Below, piece by piece: positions 22,987-34,788 of a DNA stretch of 64,000 nucleotides. Made by a program: the position numbers and the translations under genes. A model generated the notes under the pieces. It worked only from the letters and a program-made list of their open reading frames with translations, had not been told where the DNA came from and ran no database searches. The DNA comes from Aphanomyces cochlioides (Eukaryota > Oomycota > Saprolegniomycetes > Saprolegniales > Verrucalvaceae), in contig JAHQRK010000006.1 in the NCBI GenBank assembly GCA_019828595.1, forward strand, positions 992,001 through 1,056,000, in the 5' to 3' direction. How positions within the stretch are numbered: position 1 is the first letter of the stretch; every line of letters begins with the position of its first letter.

Positions 22987-23826
22987 TATAACAATCTAAT
23001 TTAATTTTATAATGTGTCCTACAACCAGTCATTCATGCTGGCGCTGTGTTTTTACTACGCTCTCTCCCTCTGCCTCTGACCTACTCATGCCCATTCACTT
23101 TTCGATTTCTCGCCCAACAGTCGACTGCTCGTTTCAAGCTACAAACCAGATAAATATCTGGTTTAAAATAAATATACATTATTTATTTATTTTAATTTCA
23201 AAAGTGATGCGATAATAAAAATTGGACCAATAGCAGATGAGGAAAATTTACTAAATTTTGATTGGCCGATACTGAGCTCAAACTTCGATGGGCGTTATTT
23301 TCCGTCGTCCCTGTATCCGACGTCGACGCTCAGCCTACTTCATCGAGGCCTTCTAATCATTATTCAAAGCCTTCAGCGCTGCACTCAAAGTACAGCCTCG
23401 TCCATTGATAGGCTGTGAGAAAGCAGTCTTCGTCAATGTGAGAACATGCCATGAAACTTGATCATGTGGCCGTCAAGGGAGGTGGTTCACCTATCAGTAC
23501 GCCCGGGTTACATTTTATAGTGTTTCCAGCTCAGCTCGCATGCATCGACAGCCACACCAAATCGTTCTAGCAGGCAATCTTAGATACGTTTCCTTTCCAG
23601 CCCATTATTGAATGAGAGCAAATTATGGTCAAATTCCATTGAATGTTCTCGGACTGTCGTGTCGTCGATTGCTCTTCATGATTTTTCATTCCATGGTCAT
23701 AGTCCTGACAAAATAGCTAAACTAACTTATGACCAGACTGCCTGTGGCTATTTTGACCGTTGTCCTTCGTGACAACGACAATGGCCTTGCGAGGATGGAG
23801 CGTCCAGTTGTGAATTACGAGGCAGC
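22987..23826. other. Intergenic, AT-rich, no gene recognised
   Basis: About 840 bp after the Tc1 end, strongly AT-rich between 23150 and 23270. No open frame or repeat with a partner in the window was found. Confidence 0.5.
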
Positions 23827-24111
23827 ATGCGTGTGTCCATTGCATTGTGCTTGGCTCTGATGGCTGTCATGGCAGGAGCGACCAAGGACGGCGCCTCCTC
23901 TGTGTCGCGCCGTCTCAAGACAGTCAAGGATCCATTCGCTCGACGAGAAGCGTCCTACTACAAGAAGTACAAGGCGGGCAAAGTGCCTGAAATTGACATT
24001 TACCCAGGTGAAGACCAATTCACAACGCCTCGTGGACCCAATCTTGTCCCTGGCCTCATGCGCGGCGCTGGCCATTATGTCAACGAGAAGAACCTCGCCC
24101 ATGGCCAATAA
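23827..24111 (+). CDS. Small secreted protein
   Basis: A single-exon 94-residue protein. Residues 1-19 (MRVSIALCLALMAVMAGAT) form a clear signal peptide. The mature part is basic and hydrophilic (SVSRRLKTVKDPFARREASYYKKYKAGKV in several short motifs) and has no cysteines. It contains no RXLR or LFLAK effector motif in the expected place; SVSRRL is only a weak resemblance. The function is not recognised. It sits 210 bp upstream of a second signal-peptide gene in the same direction. Confidence 0.65.
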   Translation: MRVSIALCLALMAVMAGATKDGASSVSRRLKTVKDPFARREASYYKKYKAGKVPEIDIYPGEDQFTTPRGPNLVPGLMRGAGHYVNEKNLAHGQ

Positions 24112-24321
24112 CAGACTGCACATGTCAACGTCCGTCATCGAATAATCCTATAACTTCAGCTCCATTAGTGTCTCTTTCTCTCTCTTGTGGCCCGTCTTGA
24201 GATCCTTGTTGGCATTCCATTGCAATCCAAGCAAGGAAGCAATGGGTGTACCGAGCCTTCTGTCGAAGCGTATGCATTACATCACCTTAGATATCGCAAA
24301 CCTGATCGGGACAATTTTGCC

Positions 24322-24805
24322 ATGCGTGTCTTCCAGCCTGCAGTTGGGTTGGCGGCATTGGCGCTGGCCATCATGGCAGCAGCACAAAGACCAGCAGACA
24401 TATCTCCTGGTATAGTTCGCCATGACGAAGCCCATGGAGTCTCTGCTGTCCATTCTGGAGAGCATGGCGTCGGATATCAGAAGACAACACGAGTCCGACG
24501 GACAAGCCACTACCGCCATGCTCCGTACACACAGAACCATCGCCAACACAGACAACTCAACGAGAAGAATGAAACAAGCACCACTAAGACGATCAAGAAG
24601 ACGAGGAAACCGTCAGCAACCTTGTCCGAAGCCGAGAAACATGTCATCGAAGCAAAGCGTAAGTCATCCTCCGTCGCTCCATGAACCTAAACGATGTCTA
24701 GTGTCCGCCGAAATGGTCGCTCTCGGGGTCGTTATAGTAGTCGGCGCCGCACTCTATTACAACCAACTGCGGAGCTATGACCAACTCAGAGCACAGGATG
24801 AGTAG
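24322..24805 (+). CDS. Secretory-pathway type I membrane protein, hypothetical
   Basis: Two exons (24322-24658, 24702-24805; 43-bp intron, phase 1) encode 146 residues. An N-terminal signal peptide (MRVFQPAVGLAALALAIMAAA) is followed by a His/Arg/Thr-rich luminal part with basic clusters (TKTIKKTRK). A single hydrophobic helix MVALGVVIVVGAALYY lies near the C-terminus, then a short acidic tail. The layout suggests a small type I membrane protein. The family is unknown. The upstream frame is open further (to 24187), but the ATG at 24322 directly begins the signal peptide. Confidence 0.6.
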
Positions 24806-24861
24806 TCTTTCCCTTGTCGTGGTCTGCTCACGACGTGTGTGTAGTCCCATGCAATTCCTCC

Positions 24862-26541
24862 ATGGCCTTCGTCGTGAAGACATGGAAGATTTGTACGTAA
24901 TTCATCGCCGCGATCGTGTTGACGAAACGCTTGTAGAGCTCTAGAAGCGCTCAAGTGGCAGTGCACAGTTTGTGCCTTTCATAATCCAGACCAGAGAGTC
25001 TGCTGCAGTCTATGTGACTCCAAGCGCAGTACGTTCGTCATGCCGCGGACCTCTTGACCGTCACTTGTCTAGACACAAACATTGCAGTCGTTGATATGAC
25101 ATTCCAGCAAAAAACAGCTCGGTACGACGCTGCGACTCTTTCAAATCGCAGAGTTGATTGGCATTGTAGAGCTCGAAACCAATGGCGGCGGCATGTCGAC
25201 GACACTGGAACAGTTGACTGGGTTGAAAGCGACAAACCAGTCTACAAAGGACCTCACTATATCGCAGCAGCCAAGATGGAAACGTCCGACAATGAATGGA
25301 GCTTGTCGCTGGAACCTCTCTCATCTGCAAATGCAACAAGAGCTGTCGATGGCGCTGACATGCCGACGTGGTGGCTTCACCAGCTCCAAGAATTGTCGGC
25401 GCAGAGCTTCTCACTCAAATACGCGTGGCTCTTGACGCAAATCTCTCATTCATACATGGGTTACTTCAAAATGAAAGTCTATCGGGAAAAGATCATCGAG
25501 GAATCGCTCGAGATCCTCATGATCGTGCCTCCTGACCGCCTCTGCACGATGACTCGCATTGAATTCCTCGGCGAGAGCGGCATCGACGCTGGCGGCGTCC
25601 TCCGCGAATGGTATTCCCAACTCACTCTGACCATCTTTGAACCATCGCGTGGTTTATTTATTGCCGCCAACAAGGCAGAGCAGTCGTACTGGATCAATCC
25701 CGAATCAGCGATTGACCATGGACCGAATCATCTCCGCCACTTTCAAGCCATCGGTCGACTTCTTGGCGGTGCGATCGTGAATGGCCAAGTGTTGCCGTTC
25801 CATTTGTCCGTGCCGCTGTTTAAAATCCTCATCGGCACTCCACTATCCTTCGAAGACGTCCAGCACCTTGACCTCAACGTGTACAACAGCCTCGTCTTCA
25901 TTCGCGACACGGACAACGTCGACGACCTCGCGCTTGACTTCAGCTACACGACGACGAAGCATGAACTTGTCGATCTCGTCCCCAACGGAAGGAATATTCC
26001 CGTGACGCTGGCCAACTGCGACGAGTACGTTGACTGCATGGTTCGCTACCTCTTGCTGGACCAAGTGCGCCCTCAAGTCGAAGCGCTCGTTCGTGGTATG
26101 AACGAGGTGGTGCCGCCCGAATTAATCCTGCCGTTTGACCACAAGGAATTTGAATTGCTCGTCTGTGGTTTCTCCCTCATTGACGTCGCCGACTGGAGAG
26201 CATCGACTATTGTATCGAGGTCGATGAAGAGGTCCAAGTGTATCCACTGGTTCTGGGATATCCTCGAGCATGAATTGACGGACAGCGATCGTGCCAAGCT
26301 GCTTCGTTTCGCCACGGGATCGTCGCGCGTGCCCCTCCAGGGATTCAAAGGACTCACAAGCTACGATGGCAATTTGTGTCCGTTTACCATCCAAGCGGTT
26401 GCATACACTCGCGGCGCATTTCCAAAAGCGCACTCGTGTTTCAATCGCATTGATTTGCCCATCTATCCGACTCGAGAACTCCTCCATGAAGCTTTGATTG
26501 CGCTTGTCAACTTGGAATCGACAGAGTTTACTCTCGAGTAA
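24862..26541 (+). CDS. RanBP2-zinc-finger HECT E3 ubiquitin ligase
   Basis: Three exons (24862-24892, 24939-25028, 25073-26541) give 529 residues. A RanBP2/NZF-type zinc finger lies at about residues 15-36 (WQCTVCAFHNP...CCSLCDSK, C-x2-C...C-x2-C), a fold that often binds ubiquitin. After a linker of some 100 residues comes a full HECT domain: FLGESGIDAGGVLREWY, the E2-binding N-lobe, and the C-lobe with the catalytic cysteine in KAHSCFNRIDLPIY, about 40 residues before the end. Predicted to take ubiquitin from an E2 onto that Cys. The zinc-finger exon was found only by splicing, so the N-terminus is less certain than the HECT part. It converges on the UFD1-like gene with 12 bp between stop codons. 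Confidence 0.85.
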
Positions 26542-26553
26542 TAGAAGCCTCTG

Positions 26554-29074
26554 TCAACTCCGTCTTGCGTTAGAGTCGCTTGGTTGGTTTGTGTTGACTA
26601 CGACTTGACGGAAGAATTGCATCGACTTGCTTCTGTCGGCTTTGCTTGGACTCTTGAGCTGGCACGGAGCTGCCTCGAAGTGGTCGAACCACTTGTGGGC
26701 CAAACGATTCAATCGTTTGATTTGACGGTAATTCCTTGGCTTGAGCGATGCGCTCGCCGGCTTTTTGCAACGTTTTCGGCTTGACGAGATCGCCCTTTCG
26801 ACGCAGTTTGCCACGGAGGATCGGCGTCTCCTGGTTGTGGAATCTCCTGCATTTTGTGTGAATTCAACGACAACCTCGGAGCTATCCAACCTTGCAATCG
26901 GACAAGCAGTGTCTGTGTGCTTGGTCAACGCTTCCATCGTGGCAAAAGTGGTCCTGGAGCAGTAAGGACATGCAAATACCGCATCGGCTTGATCCGCTTT
27001 GCTTTTCGACGGTGAACTCTTCGTGACGCAGGTTTCAACGTGCTTGTCAAATGCAACGACGTTGATATACTTGGTGCAGACCTAAAGAACGTGATGTTGA
27101 TGGCATTCACAGGCGACTTACTTCACATTGCTGCGTGCGGTTGGAGCATGTCGTGTAATGCGCGTCAAACTTTTCTCTCTTAAACGTCAACGAGCAGAGA
27201 CCACACTGATCGAGACGTTAGACCAGCGTGGATAAAATCAACGTACTGGAATCATGGTCAGCCGACATTTGGACTCCTTATGAGCGGCAAGAGCATCCGT
27301 TGAAAGCCTCTCGCCACACTCGCACCGGACCTAGACGCACTTAGCGACTGAAAAATTTCGATCCAAGACCTCGGCATGCGTGGCTGCGTTGTGTAGCGTG
27401 ACGGCTTCGCTTGTGCCGATGAAAGAGCACTAGAGAGGCTTCAACATTGCAGCAAATGCGATTCAAACCTTTGTGTAATGCACGTGGCGCTGTTCTTGCA
27501 AGCGCAGGATTTTCTCGTGACACACTGGACAGCAATACTAGCCATTCCATGAGAGAGAGGCGGCAACCATGGAGGGACTAACTCTGTGGTACGCAACGTT
27601 TTGTTTGCATCGCAATGCGTGGAGCTCTGCATTCGTCACTGGAATCTCAGCGAGACAATATGTACAAGTCGATTCGGTTGGCAGTGGGGTGGTTGTTTCC
27701 TCACGAGTCGACTCCTTGGACGCAACCTCCAGAGGTATATTCGTTGCAGGTTGTTTACACGTTTGGTTGTCGACGAGTGAAAATCCTGTGGTGGCAAATG
27801 CTCTGACGCCTTTGAATTTGAATGGATCTAGTGCTTCACGGGGTTTGAATGCCTTGGCTTGAGCTTGGTGAAGCGATTGCTTGTCGTGTTTTCGTGTCGA
27901 CGCTGCACTGGTTGCGTTGTTGTCAATTGTCGATTGTACAAATCCTCCGTCTGCTAGACGTCGCCCAAACGATGTGCTCATGGCAGATCTGTACATCTCA
28001 GTGAGGAGGAAACGAGACATGGAGACGAACGGAGCTGCAAGTTTACGAGGCGAAACTCGTGTCGATTGTGTCACTTCGCCACTTGGATTGCGACGAATTG
28101 CCGAGTTGGGTCGTCGTGGATCCGTTTTCTAATGCCAAATGAGACTCCGAGACGAGGACAGTCGGACCTCTGGCATTTTGAAATCCACTTCCAAGTCAAC
28201 ATCGCCAAATAAATGCACGACGGACGCTGGTTTGACGTCGACAACTTTGAGCTTGTATCTAGACAGAGGGAATGAGACGCAGTTTAAGATTGTTTTCGGA
28301 CCTCTGATCGCCATATTCCATCGTAACAAAGCTGTCCAGGCTCAGGCAAGAGTATCGTCGCATGGTTGATTCAAGCAACGCCTACCATGGCAATTAGCAG
28401 AGCCTTGACACGTTGGTCACTTGCCTTGGGACCGAACTGTGCAGCAACGTCCAAGAATTCAAGCTCGTCTGGCTGAAACTGGCAGTAAATGCCCTTGGGA
28501 ATCTACATCCAGCGTCGATGGAGACACAGCACAGGGATAGACGTACAGCCAGCACGCTCTCAATGTGAATTTGGCCACCTTCGTCAACGCCAAGTGCGTC
28601 CATCATCCAGTAAGGAGCATACATCTTCGTTCTCGCCTTAGGAATCAAGACAACATTGCATGCCACCTGTCCATCGGGGGCACTAAACTCCATCACACTG
28701 CAATACTGGCATAAAGTCGGAAGGGTTGGTGACGTGAGCTGCGTAGTCAATCAACAAACAGTCGAAACAAGCTTCACCTTGAAGAGAAGCGGCAGAGGGA
28801 TCTTGAGGCATTGGATCTCAAGGAGGGCTTTCTAGGAAGCGCATAGGTAGTGAAGACCCAAACGATTTCTTGATTGATACCGATGGAAGAATCACTTTGT
28901 CACCGATCTCCAGGTCGGGTTTGTCTGTCCATACGCGTCGTTCAAACGGGTAGTAAGACATAGTTTGGTACCAATAAAGGCGACAGAGTTGCAGACAAAT
29001 GTTCCCGTGAAGGGAACGAGCTGCCCTCGAGGTGCACACGATCGGCCAGACGTCACTGCCTTTCGTCGAGCCAT
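26554..29074 (-). CDS. UFD1-domain protein with C-terminal TRAF-like/C2HC zinc fingers
   Basis: A multi-exon gene resembling plant 'PRLI-interacting factor K', which joins a UFD1 fold to zinc fingers. The UFD1 part reads DKPDLEIGDKVILP, YCSVMEFSAPDG, MYAPYWMMDALGVDEGG, FQPDELEFLDVA and YKLKVVDVKPASVV. The fingers follow: CTYCLAEIPVTNAELHALRC, CCPVCHEKIL...HVHYTK, CGLCSLTFKREKFDAHYTTC, CTKYINVVAFDKHVETC and CPYCSRTTFATMEALTKHTD. Verified splices include 28971-28925 and two that link the UFD1 end to the finger part (GDQR|YKLKV near 28260; KMPE|KTDPRR near 28180-28135), so this is one gene. Start ATG 29074 is inferred through the first intron. It probably recognises ubiquitin or binds Cdc48/p97. 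The C-terminus is a basic tail. Confidence 0.78.
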
Positions 29075-29335
29075 GACAGCAATGAAGGAAAACTAAAATT
29101 AGAATTGACGCGTTCTCAATGTTTTAGGCGAGCAAGAACAAAGTTATCGGCATGTTGTAGGTCTTATTGCATGCTAGACCGCAGCAGCAACGGGGCCAAA
29201 TAGCCTTCAAACACAGCTACAACTTTGTGATTCACGCCTGATGTCGATGTGGCGAAAGTAACTGGTCGGCAGTTACATCGGTGACGAACAGTTACATGTT
29301 GAATATCTTGCAGAGTCATCGAAATTGGATTCCAC

Positions 29336-30443
29336 ATGCGAAGTGCAGTCATAGCCGATGAGTGGAGGAGTCCACAAGATGCTCTTGCGTGCGATACGCT
29401 CCTACTTCGCTCTGTCTTCACGCGCTTGCGTCGCCGCAATATTGAAAATGGCATCCTGGAGCTCGAGTTCTACTCCAAGCAGGAAGTTATCGACGAGCTC
29501 GAAGTCCACCAAGGCAAAAAGCTCATTCGCCAGCGGCCAAACCTTCGCAAGCTACACACTCGTCTCGCCAGTCTCACCAACATACAGGAAAGCGTGTCCT
29601 TGGATGCCTTCCTTACCACACGCGTCCGTGACAAGACGTTGTCGTTCGACATGGCCAAGAACATTCTCGCTGAGCTCTGTCGCACGCAGCTAGAAGCTGA
29701 AGCTGAGCGTCTTCGCATCCTGAAGTTAAATTACAAGCCCATGTGGTGCACTCGCGACCCCAAGATGGCGCTGCGAAGTCCAGCAACGACATACAATGTA
29801 CGTGGCAAATGCTCATGCAAGTTATAGCCGTGGATAGGTTTGCTTCAAACCACCAACTCTGCTCTCGATTCGAGAAAAACAACATGCAGAACGTGTTGCA
29901 AAGTGGTCTAGAGAGAAAGCTGCCGTCGTCGCTCGGCTGTTCGTGGAGGATCTCCTTCAGAAGCTGTTTCCACCACGAGTCCGACGACAAGGTCCGACGC
30001 AGACAAAGGAGAAAGTCGTCGAGCTAACTGCATCTCGTGCTGCCACTCCACCGATCCGTCCTCGACAGAAAAAAGCACCCGCAACGATAACGACCCGTTC
30101 AGTTCCCCGAGGAGATGATCCTCAACGCTTGACGGTGATGAAGTTGCAACTTCTCTGCCCTGGCCTAGGTCAAGACCTCGAGCTTCCGTGGAGTCTTCCT
30201 GATACAAATGACGTGGAAATATTTGTCGTGGCAGCAGAAAGCGGTGGAGATCAACTCACCGCCGCACGATTATGGTCTCAACCCCACATGCGAGAAACTC
30301 TGCACAAGATTTTGGAGTCCACGAACGGAGGCAACCAGTCTGGTGACAAAGCTCAATCCCTACTCGCTTGCTATCGGACGTGGTGGACAAAGCACCGGAC
30401 GAAGTCATTCAAGCGACTCTCTGGTCATGAATCAACATGCTAA
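29336..30443 (+). CDS. Hypothetical charged, helical protein
   Basis: Two exons (29336-29797, 29838-30443; 40-bp intron, phase 0) encode 355 residues. Residues 1-150 are rich in charged helix (RLRRRNIENGILELEFYSKQEV as short stretches, AELCRTQLEAEAERLRILK), suggesting coiled coil; residues 155-200 are similar. The middle is basic and Pro/Thr-rich, and the C-terminal 80 residues are more globular. No family was recognised. The last four bases overlap the stop codon of the convergent F-box/LRR gene. It is divergent from the UFD1-like gene, with 261 bp between starts. Confidence 0.6.
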
Positions 30444-33424
30444 TGACTCATTGTCTCGAGGATTTCCTGTTGGATCTTGCGGTGAATGGCCAATTTGGTC
30501 TTAGGGGGCTTCTTCACATGTGTGACAAGGTTGGCACGTGCCGCTTCGTCTTCGAGTCGGTCGTAGAGTTCGCGTCGGATTGCACACTTCATCTTTGTCC
30601 GAATGTCCGTTGCAATCGCATCTTGCTCGCTCTTTCTCGTGAACGCCGCTCGCTTTTCTTCCCGCAACTTGTCGCGCCGGTCGGCCTAAGAGTAGAGGAA
30701 GAAACTTGGAGACAACGAGGCGGCAAACCACATCGGCGGAGGAATACGTCTTTTTTAAGCGCTGGACCATGGAGAAACCTGCCTCTGGTGTGACCAAGTC
30801 TAGTCGAGGGCAAGATGAGGGGGTAGCGCATCGAATTGATTTGTTTTACCTCCGATTTGCAGACAACGAAGGGATGGACACACGCTGCTCCGAACAGTCT
30901 ACAAGACCCGGGGAAGTCGAGTGGACCGGCGATTTGATTGTACCTCGTTGAAATGGTACAAGGTGTAATGGTCGACTTTGAAATTCCGCGACACATTCAG
31001 CACGTGGAGTTTGACACAGCGCCCGAGACGTAAAGCTTCAGACAGTCGCAGGAGACTGAAAGTGTCTAGTAAATTGTCTAGACCGCAATTTTCAGAGGCC
31101 GACAAGGTATGACAACCGCGTACGACTTAAGTCCAAGTGGCGTATTCGCGCTGCAGCAGCGGTTTCGAAGAAGAAACAAAAGCGAGTCAATCCTTCACCC
31201 TTAGCTTCGTTGTCTAACGGAGCACTCGTTCGAATACTCTGTAGAATTGGCAAAGTACCTGATAGATTCAAATGGACAAGTTGCGGACAACAGTCGGCCT
31301 TCAAAGTTTGGGCCAAGAGATCAAAGTCGCTCGTCTTTAATCCAGTTTCTACGGCGCTCGTGAGTAGGAAATGCGTCCTTGAGAGGAAATTTACTGGCCA
31401 AGCTAAGAGATTTTAGTCTGACGAACGATTTAGCTGTCATCGCCGCGAGGATTCCCAAGAATCCTTTGCCGATTGTATTTGCTACGAGATCAACAATATG
31501 AGGAGCAATGACCACCGCGGCAAACCTGTGAGATTGAGAGCTTCGAGGGAATGTCCTGGCATCCCGTGGTGCTTCTGATGGCTCTTGTGGTAATATAGTT
31601 TGTCGCTGAAGGCATTGCCAAGGAGCTCTACTCCTTCGGCTTCCAACGACGTAGCTAATACCGCATTGTGAGGGCGAGATAGAGTGTTTGGATGTACAAG
31701 TGAGGTTCAAGTGGCTCAACTTTGGTACCGTTTCCTTGACAAATGCACGGCCAAGAGCCACAGCAGCCTCTTTCGATATGAAGTTGCCTATGTCATTCAC
31801 CATGACTCTTGAATAGTCTGTCCAATACCAACCCGACACGTCCAGCTTTGTTAGATTTGGACAACGGCATTCCCGTAGTGCTTCCATGAAGATTAACATC
31901 CCTTCGACATTAAAACTGCAGCCTAGTCCAGCTCAGACAAGCTTTAAAATGCCTTTTACCGCTGCAGTCGAACGAATGTAGCGTTGAAAAAATGTTTGAT
32001 TCCTCTTTCATGTGAACAGCTAGAGCCTTCCACACCGCGACCGATAATTCATTGCGGGAAATATTCAAGCTTGTCAAAAGAGGCAGGTAAATCACAATCC
32101 CGAGTAGAGCTGGAAAGCTTGAACTGTGCAGTCCAGTGTCTAGCCACAAGTTAGCTGCGTTCAAAAGCTTGCAGCCTTACATACCTTGTATGTCGAGCGT
32201 AGTCAGGTTGGCAAAGTGGTTCCTTGAAAAATTTGGGGCGATTCGAAAGAGCGTCACGTGGTCAAGTGGTGTTTCTACCTCAGTCATGGAGACTTTTCAT
32301 GATGCCATTCACTTACCAGCAAGGTCCAAGTGCTTTAAATTGACCAAGGGATGCTTGGACAGATGCGGAATCAAGACAGCGTAGGATGCTTCAGACCATG
32401 GAATTCCTAAGTGAGCCCAAAGCGTCAGTCCACAATAAGATATCAAATGGTTACCACGCAGAACAAGCGACTCTAATTGATCGCCCACGTGGGAAAGCAT
32501 TTCCTCGACACTTTTAGCGAGGTCGAGTGAGTCATCGGACATTTGGACGTGTGAAAAGTCGAGATGTTTGAGCTTGGGAAAGCACCCGTGTTGAACAACT
32601 AAAGTCATGAGTTTCATCTGGTGTGATGTCAAGTACGCTATGCACGAGAAGCTATAAGAAGAGTGGCTGGACAGGAGAGCGCACCGCAGTGAAGATAGTT
32701 CGTGCGGGTGTAGCGACACTTGATAGCGTGAAACTGCTTGCGTTGGACATTGAAGCCGTGGAGAAAAGCTACATGTTGTTCCCGTCCTCGAATTCGCAAA
32801 TCCATCGCGGAATGAATACCAATCATTCTCCTGCAAACTTGAGAAAGATGAACTTGCTCTGGGATCGTCAAGAACGACAAAATAAGAGCTGGAAGGTCGT
32901 AGTCAGCAGCTCCACGATTTCGACTGAGGTAATGATCTCGCAGCAATGTCTGATAGACCCAATATCTACAGCAGATACACTCAATGTGAGGGAAATAAGA
33001 CCAAGTCGTACGTCTTTGGTATTGCATGCTTTGCCATGCAAGGTCCACTTTGAAAGTATTGGATCAAATGCTCATTGCAAGCTTCATTGATCTGCGCCAG
33101 TCTGCCTAAATCATGAAATGACAAGTAGGGGCTCAGCCGCCACAGATCATCTCGATGTTTTGGGCCAAAGAGCCATGCAATCTTCTTGAGGGGCGGCGGT
33201 GGAGCAGTCTTCCCCGGTTGCTTGACTGGTTTCTTCCCCAAGCTCTTGATGGGATTCAATTTCTTCAGCCCAGAGATGATGTTCAACCGACCAAATCCAA
33301 AACCACCTCCAGATTTTTTCGTCGTCTCTTTGTCAGCATCACCTTCGTCTTCACTTGGAGCATCACTGGCGCTTTCAGACGCTCCATCTTGCTTGCGCTG
33401 GAGCAAGCCTCGTATCTTGGACAT
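30440..33424 (-). CDS. F-box and leucine-rich-repeat protein
   Basis: A large multi-exon gene. The N-terminus (MSKIRGLLQRKQ) is followed by an acidic, Gly-rich and Pro-rich region and an F-box-like helix pair (DLWRLSPYLSFHDLGRLAQI). A second similar segment follows (LPALILSFLTIPEQVHLSQV). Leucine-rich repeats then run through most of the protein: FPKLKHLDFSHVQMSDDS, NLKHLDLAG, LLTSLNISRNELS, CPNLTKLDVSGWYWTD, PKLSHLNL and CVKLHVLNVSRNFKVDH. Near the 3' end two introns (about 30947-30901 and 30850-30801) join the last repeat to a basic helical tail ending ILETMSH. It is likely a substrate adaptor of an SCF ubiquitin ligase. Several middle exon limits are uncertain, and some repeats may be degraded. 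Confidence 0.7.
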
Positions 33425-33522
33425 GGCGATGCTCTGTCTCGTGACTGTTACACGGTTTCATGGTGTAGAGTAAATAGTGTAACGACTGCTAAAATGTTGA
33501 CAGAGTTGATTGGCTGGGAAAA

Positions 33523-34362
33523 ATGCATCGGATCCTTCGCAAGCATTCACTTGCTGCCGCTGCCGCCACAGCGAGCCTCGGCGCCGTGTCCAGCCTGAGC
33601 TTAGGACATTCGACCGCGTCTACTGTAGCATTGCCTACCTTGTCCGATGAATTGAAATACCTCCGCAGTATTGAGAAGGAGATGCGTGAACGATGGATCA
33701 AAGACGAAGAGAATTGGCGAAAGCTCCCGTCGCGGGTCTGGCCAGTCTACCATCCGCCAACTTCAGAGCTTCCCACTCTGGAAGAAAATGTCAAGTCGCT
33801 CTGCCGTACAAACACCTCGGAGCCTACAAAGGAGTGCCTGACGAACCGATTTGACCTTGCCACACTGCTTGTTTTCAATACGATCGATCCTGAAGCTGGT
33901 TTCAAGATGTACAAATCTCTAGCCGCGGAAGGATATGTCGACGGCATTGTCGCGACTGGCGTGTGCTTGGTGGAAGGCTTTGGTGTCAACCAAGACTATG
34001 CTCGAGGCGTCTCCTACCTCCAAAAGGCGAGTGAGTTGGGCCATCCTCAAGCCGACTACGAGCTCGCTGTCTTGTACTTCACAGGCGCTGCAGCTCCAGC
34101 TCTACCCGGTAGTGAACCTCTCGCCTTTGAGTACTTTGAGCGTGCCATGGTCAAGGGTAACTTTTCTTACGCGACGTACATGGTGGCGGATTTGCTGCTT
34201 GACAGCAACGATCCTTCAAAATATGGTCGTGGGCTGCGACTCATGTACGAAGCTGCTGAAAAGGGCCATCGGTACGCTCGCCAAGAAGTTCTGAGCTTCG
34301 TCTCGGGGCGTCACAAGCTCGTCAAGGCATCAACAGCATCAGTCGAGAAACAGAACTATTAA
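33523..34362 (+). CDS. Sel1-like (TPR-like) repeat protein
   Basis: A single-exon 279-residue protein. The N-terminus (MHRILRKHSLAAAAATASLG) is basic and Ala/Ser-rich and could be a mitochondrial presequence; this is inferred. Residues about 125-265 hold Sel1-type helix pairs: GYVDGIVATGVCLVEGFGV, DYARGVSYLQKASELGHPQA, YELAVLYFTGAAAPALPG and GLRLMYEAAEKGHRYA. Such repeats act as adaptors in protein complexes. Only 98 bp separate its start from that of the divergent F-box/LRR gene, so a shared promoter is likely. Confidence 0.8.
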   Translation: MHRILRKHSLAAAAATASLGAVSSLSLGHSTASTVALPTLSDELKYLRSIEKEMRERWIKDEENWRKLPSRVWPVYHPPTSELPTLEENVKSLCRTNTSEPTKECLTNRFDLATLLVFNTIDPEAGFKMYKSLAAEGYVDGIVATGVCLVEGFGVNQDYARGVSYLQKASELGHPQADYELAVLYFTGAAAPALPGSEPLAFEYFERAMVKGNFSYATYMVADLLLDSNDPSKYGRGLRLMYEAAEKGHRYARQEVLSFVSGRHKLVKASTASVEKQNY

Positions 34363-34788
34363 ATAGAAACAATTCACGCACTATCATCAATATCACTCCT
34401 TGCATTTCCATCTCATCTGCAGCTATGGAGCCAAGAGCTCATGGATGCGTGGTTTTAGCAGTTTAATGCCCGAAGGAAGAACATGACCCATGAATTTGTT
34501 GGCTGGAGTTTGACCCATCCAATGGAGGCAAGTACCACGTACACCCGGGTTTTTGGATCAAATACCCGACATTTGAGTGCCAAATACCGGGATTTTAGGT
34601 CTAAGACTGGAGGGCGTGTCGTCCGAACGTCATGACCAGCAAATATTTTCCATGAACCAGTACAGATGAGAGTTTGGTTTACAAATTTCAAGAATAAATG
34701 ATGTGCACTTTGCATCGGCAGTACTTAAATAGGCAACATACGCCCATCATTGACTTTGTTCCGTCAGTTCAAAATTCGCTCGGCACTG
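34363..34788. other. Intergenic promoter region of choline-transporter-like gene 1
   Basis: About 430 bp between the Sel1 gene and the first SLC44-like gene. It contains a short imperfect repeat, ACCCGGGTTTTTGGATCAAATACCCG around 34542-34568 in two parts, and nothing coding. Confidence 0.4.

Noticed and set aside
28129..28329. A separate small gene between the UFD1-like part and the zinc-finger part
   Set aside because: The segment is the last UFD1 exon: splicing gives YKLKVVDVKPASVV in frame with both the preceding UFD1 exon and the following zinc-finger exon.
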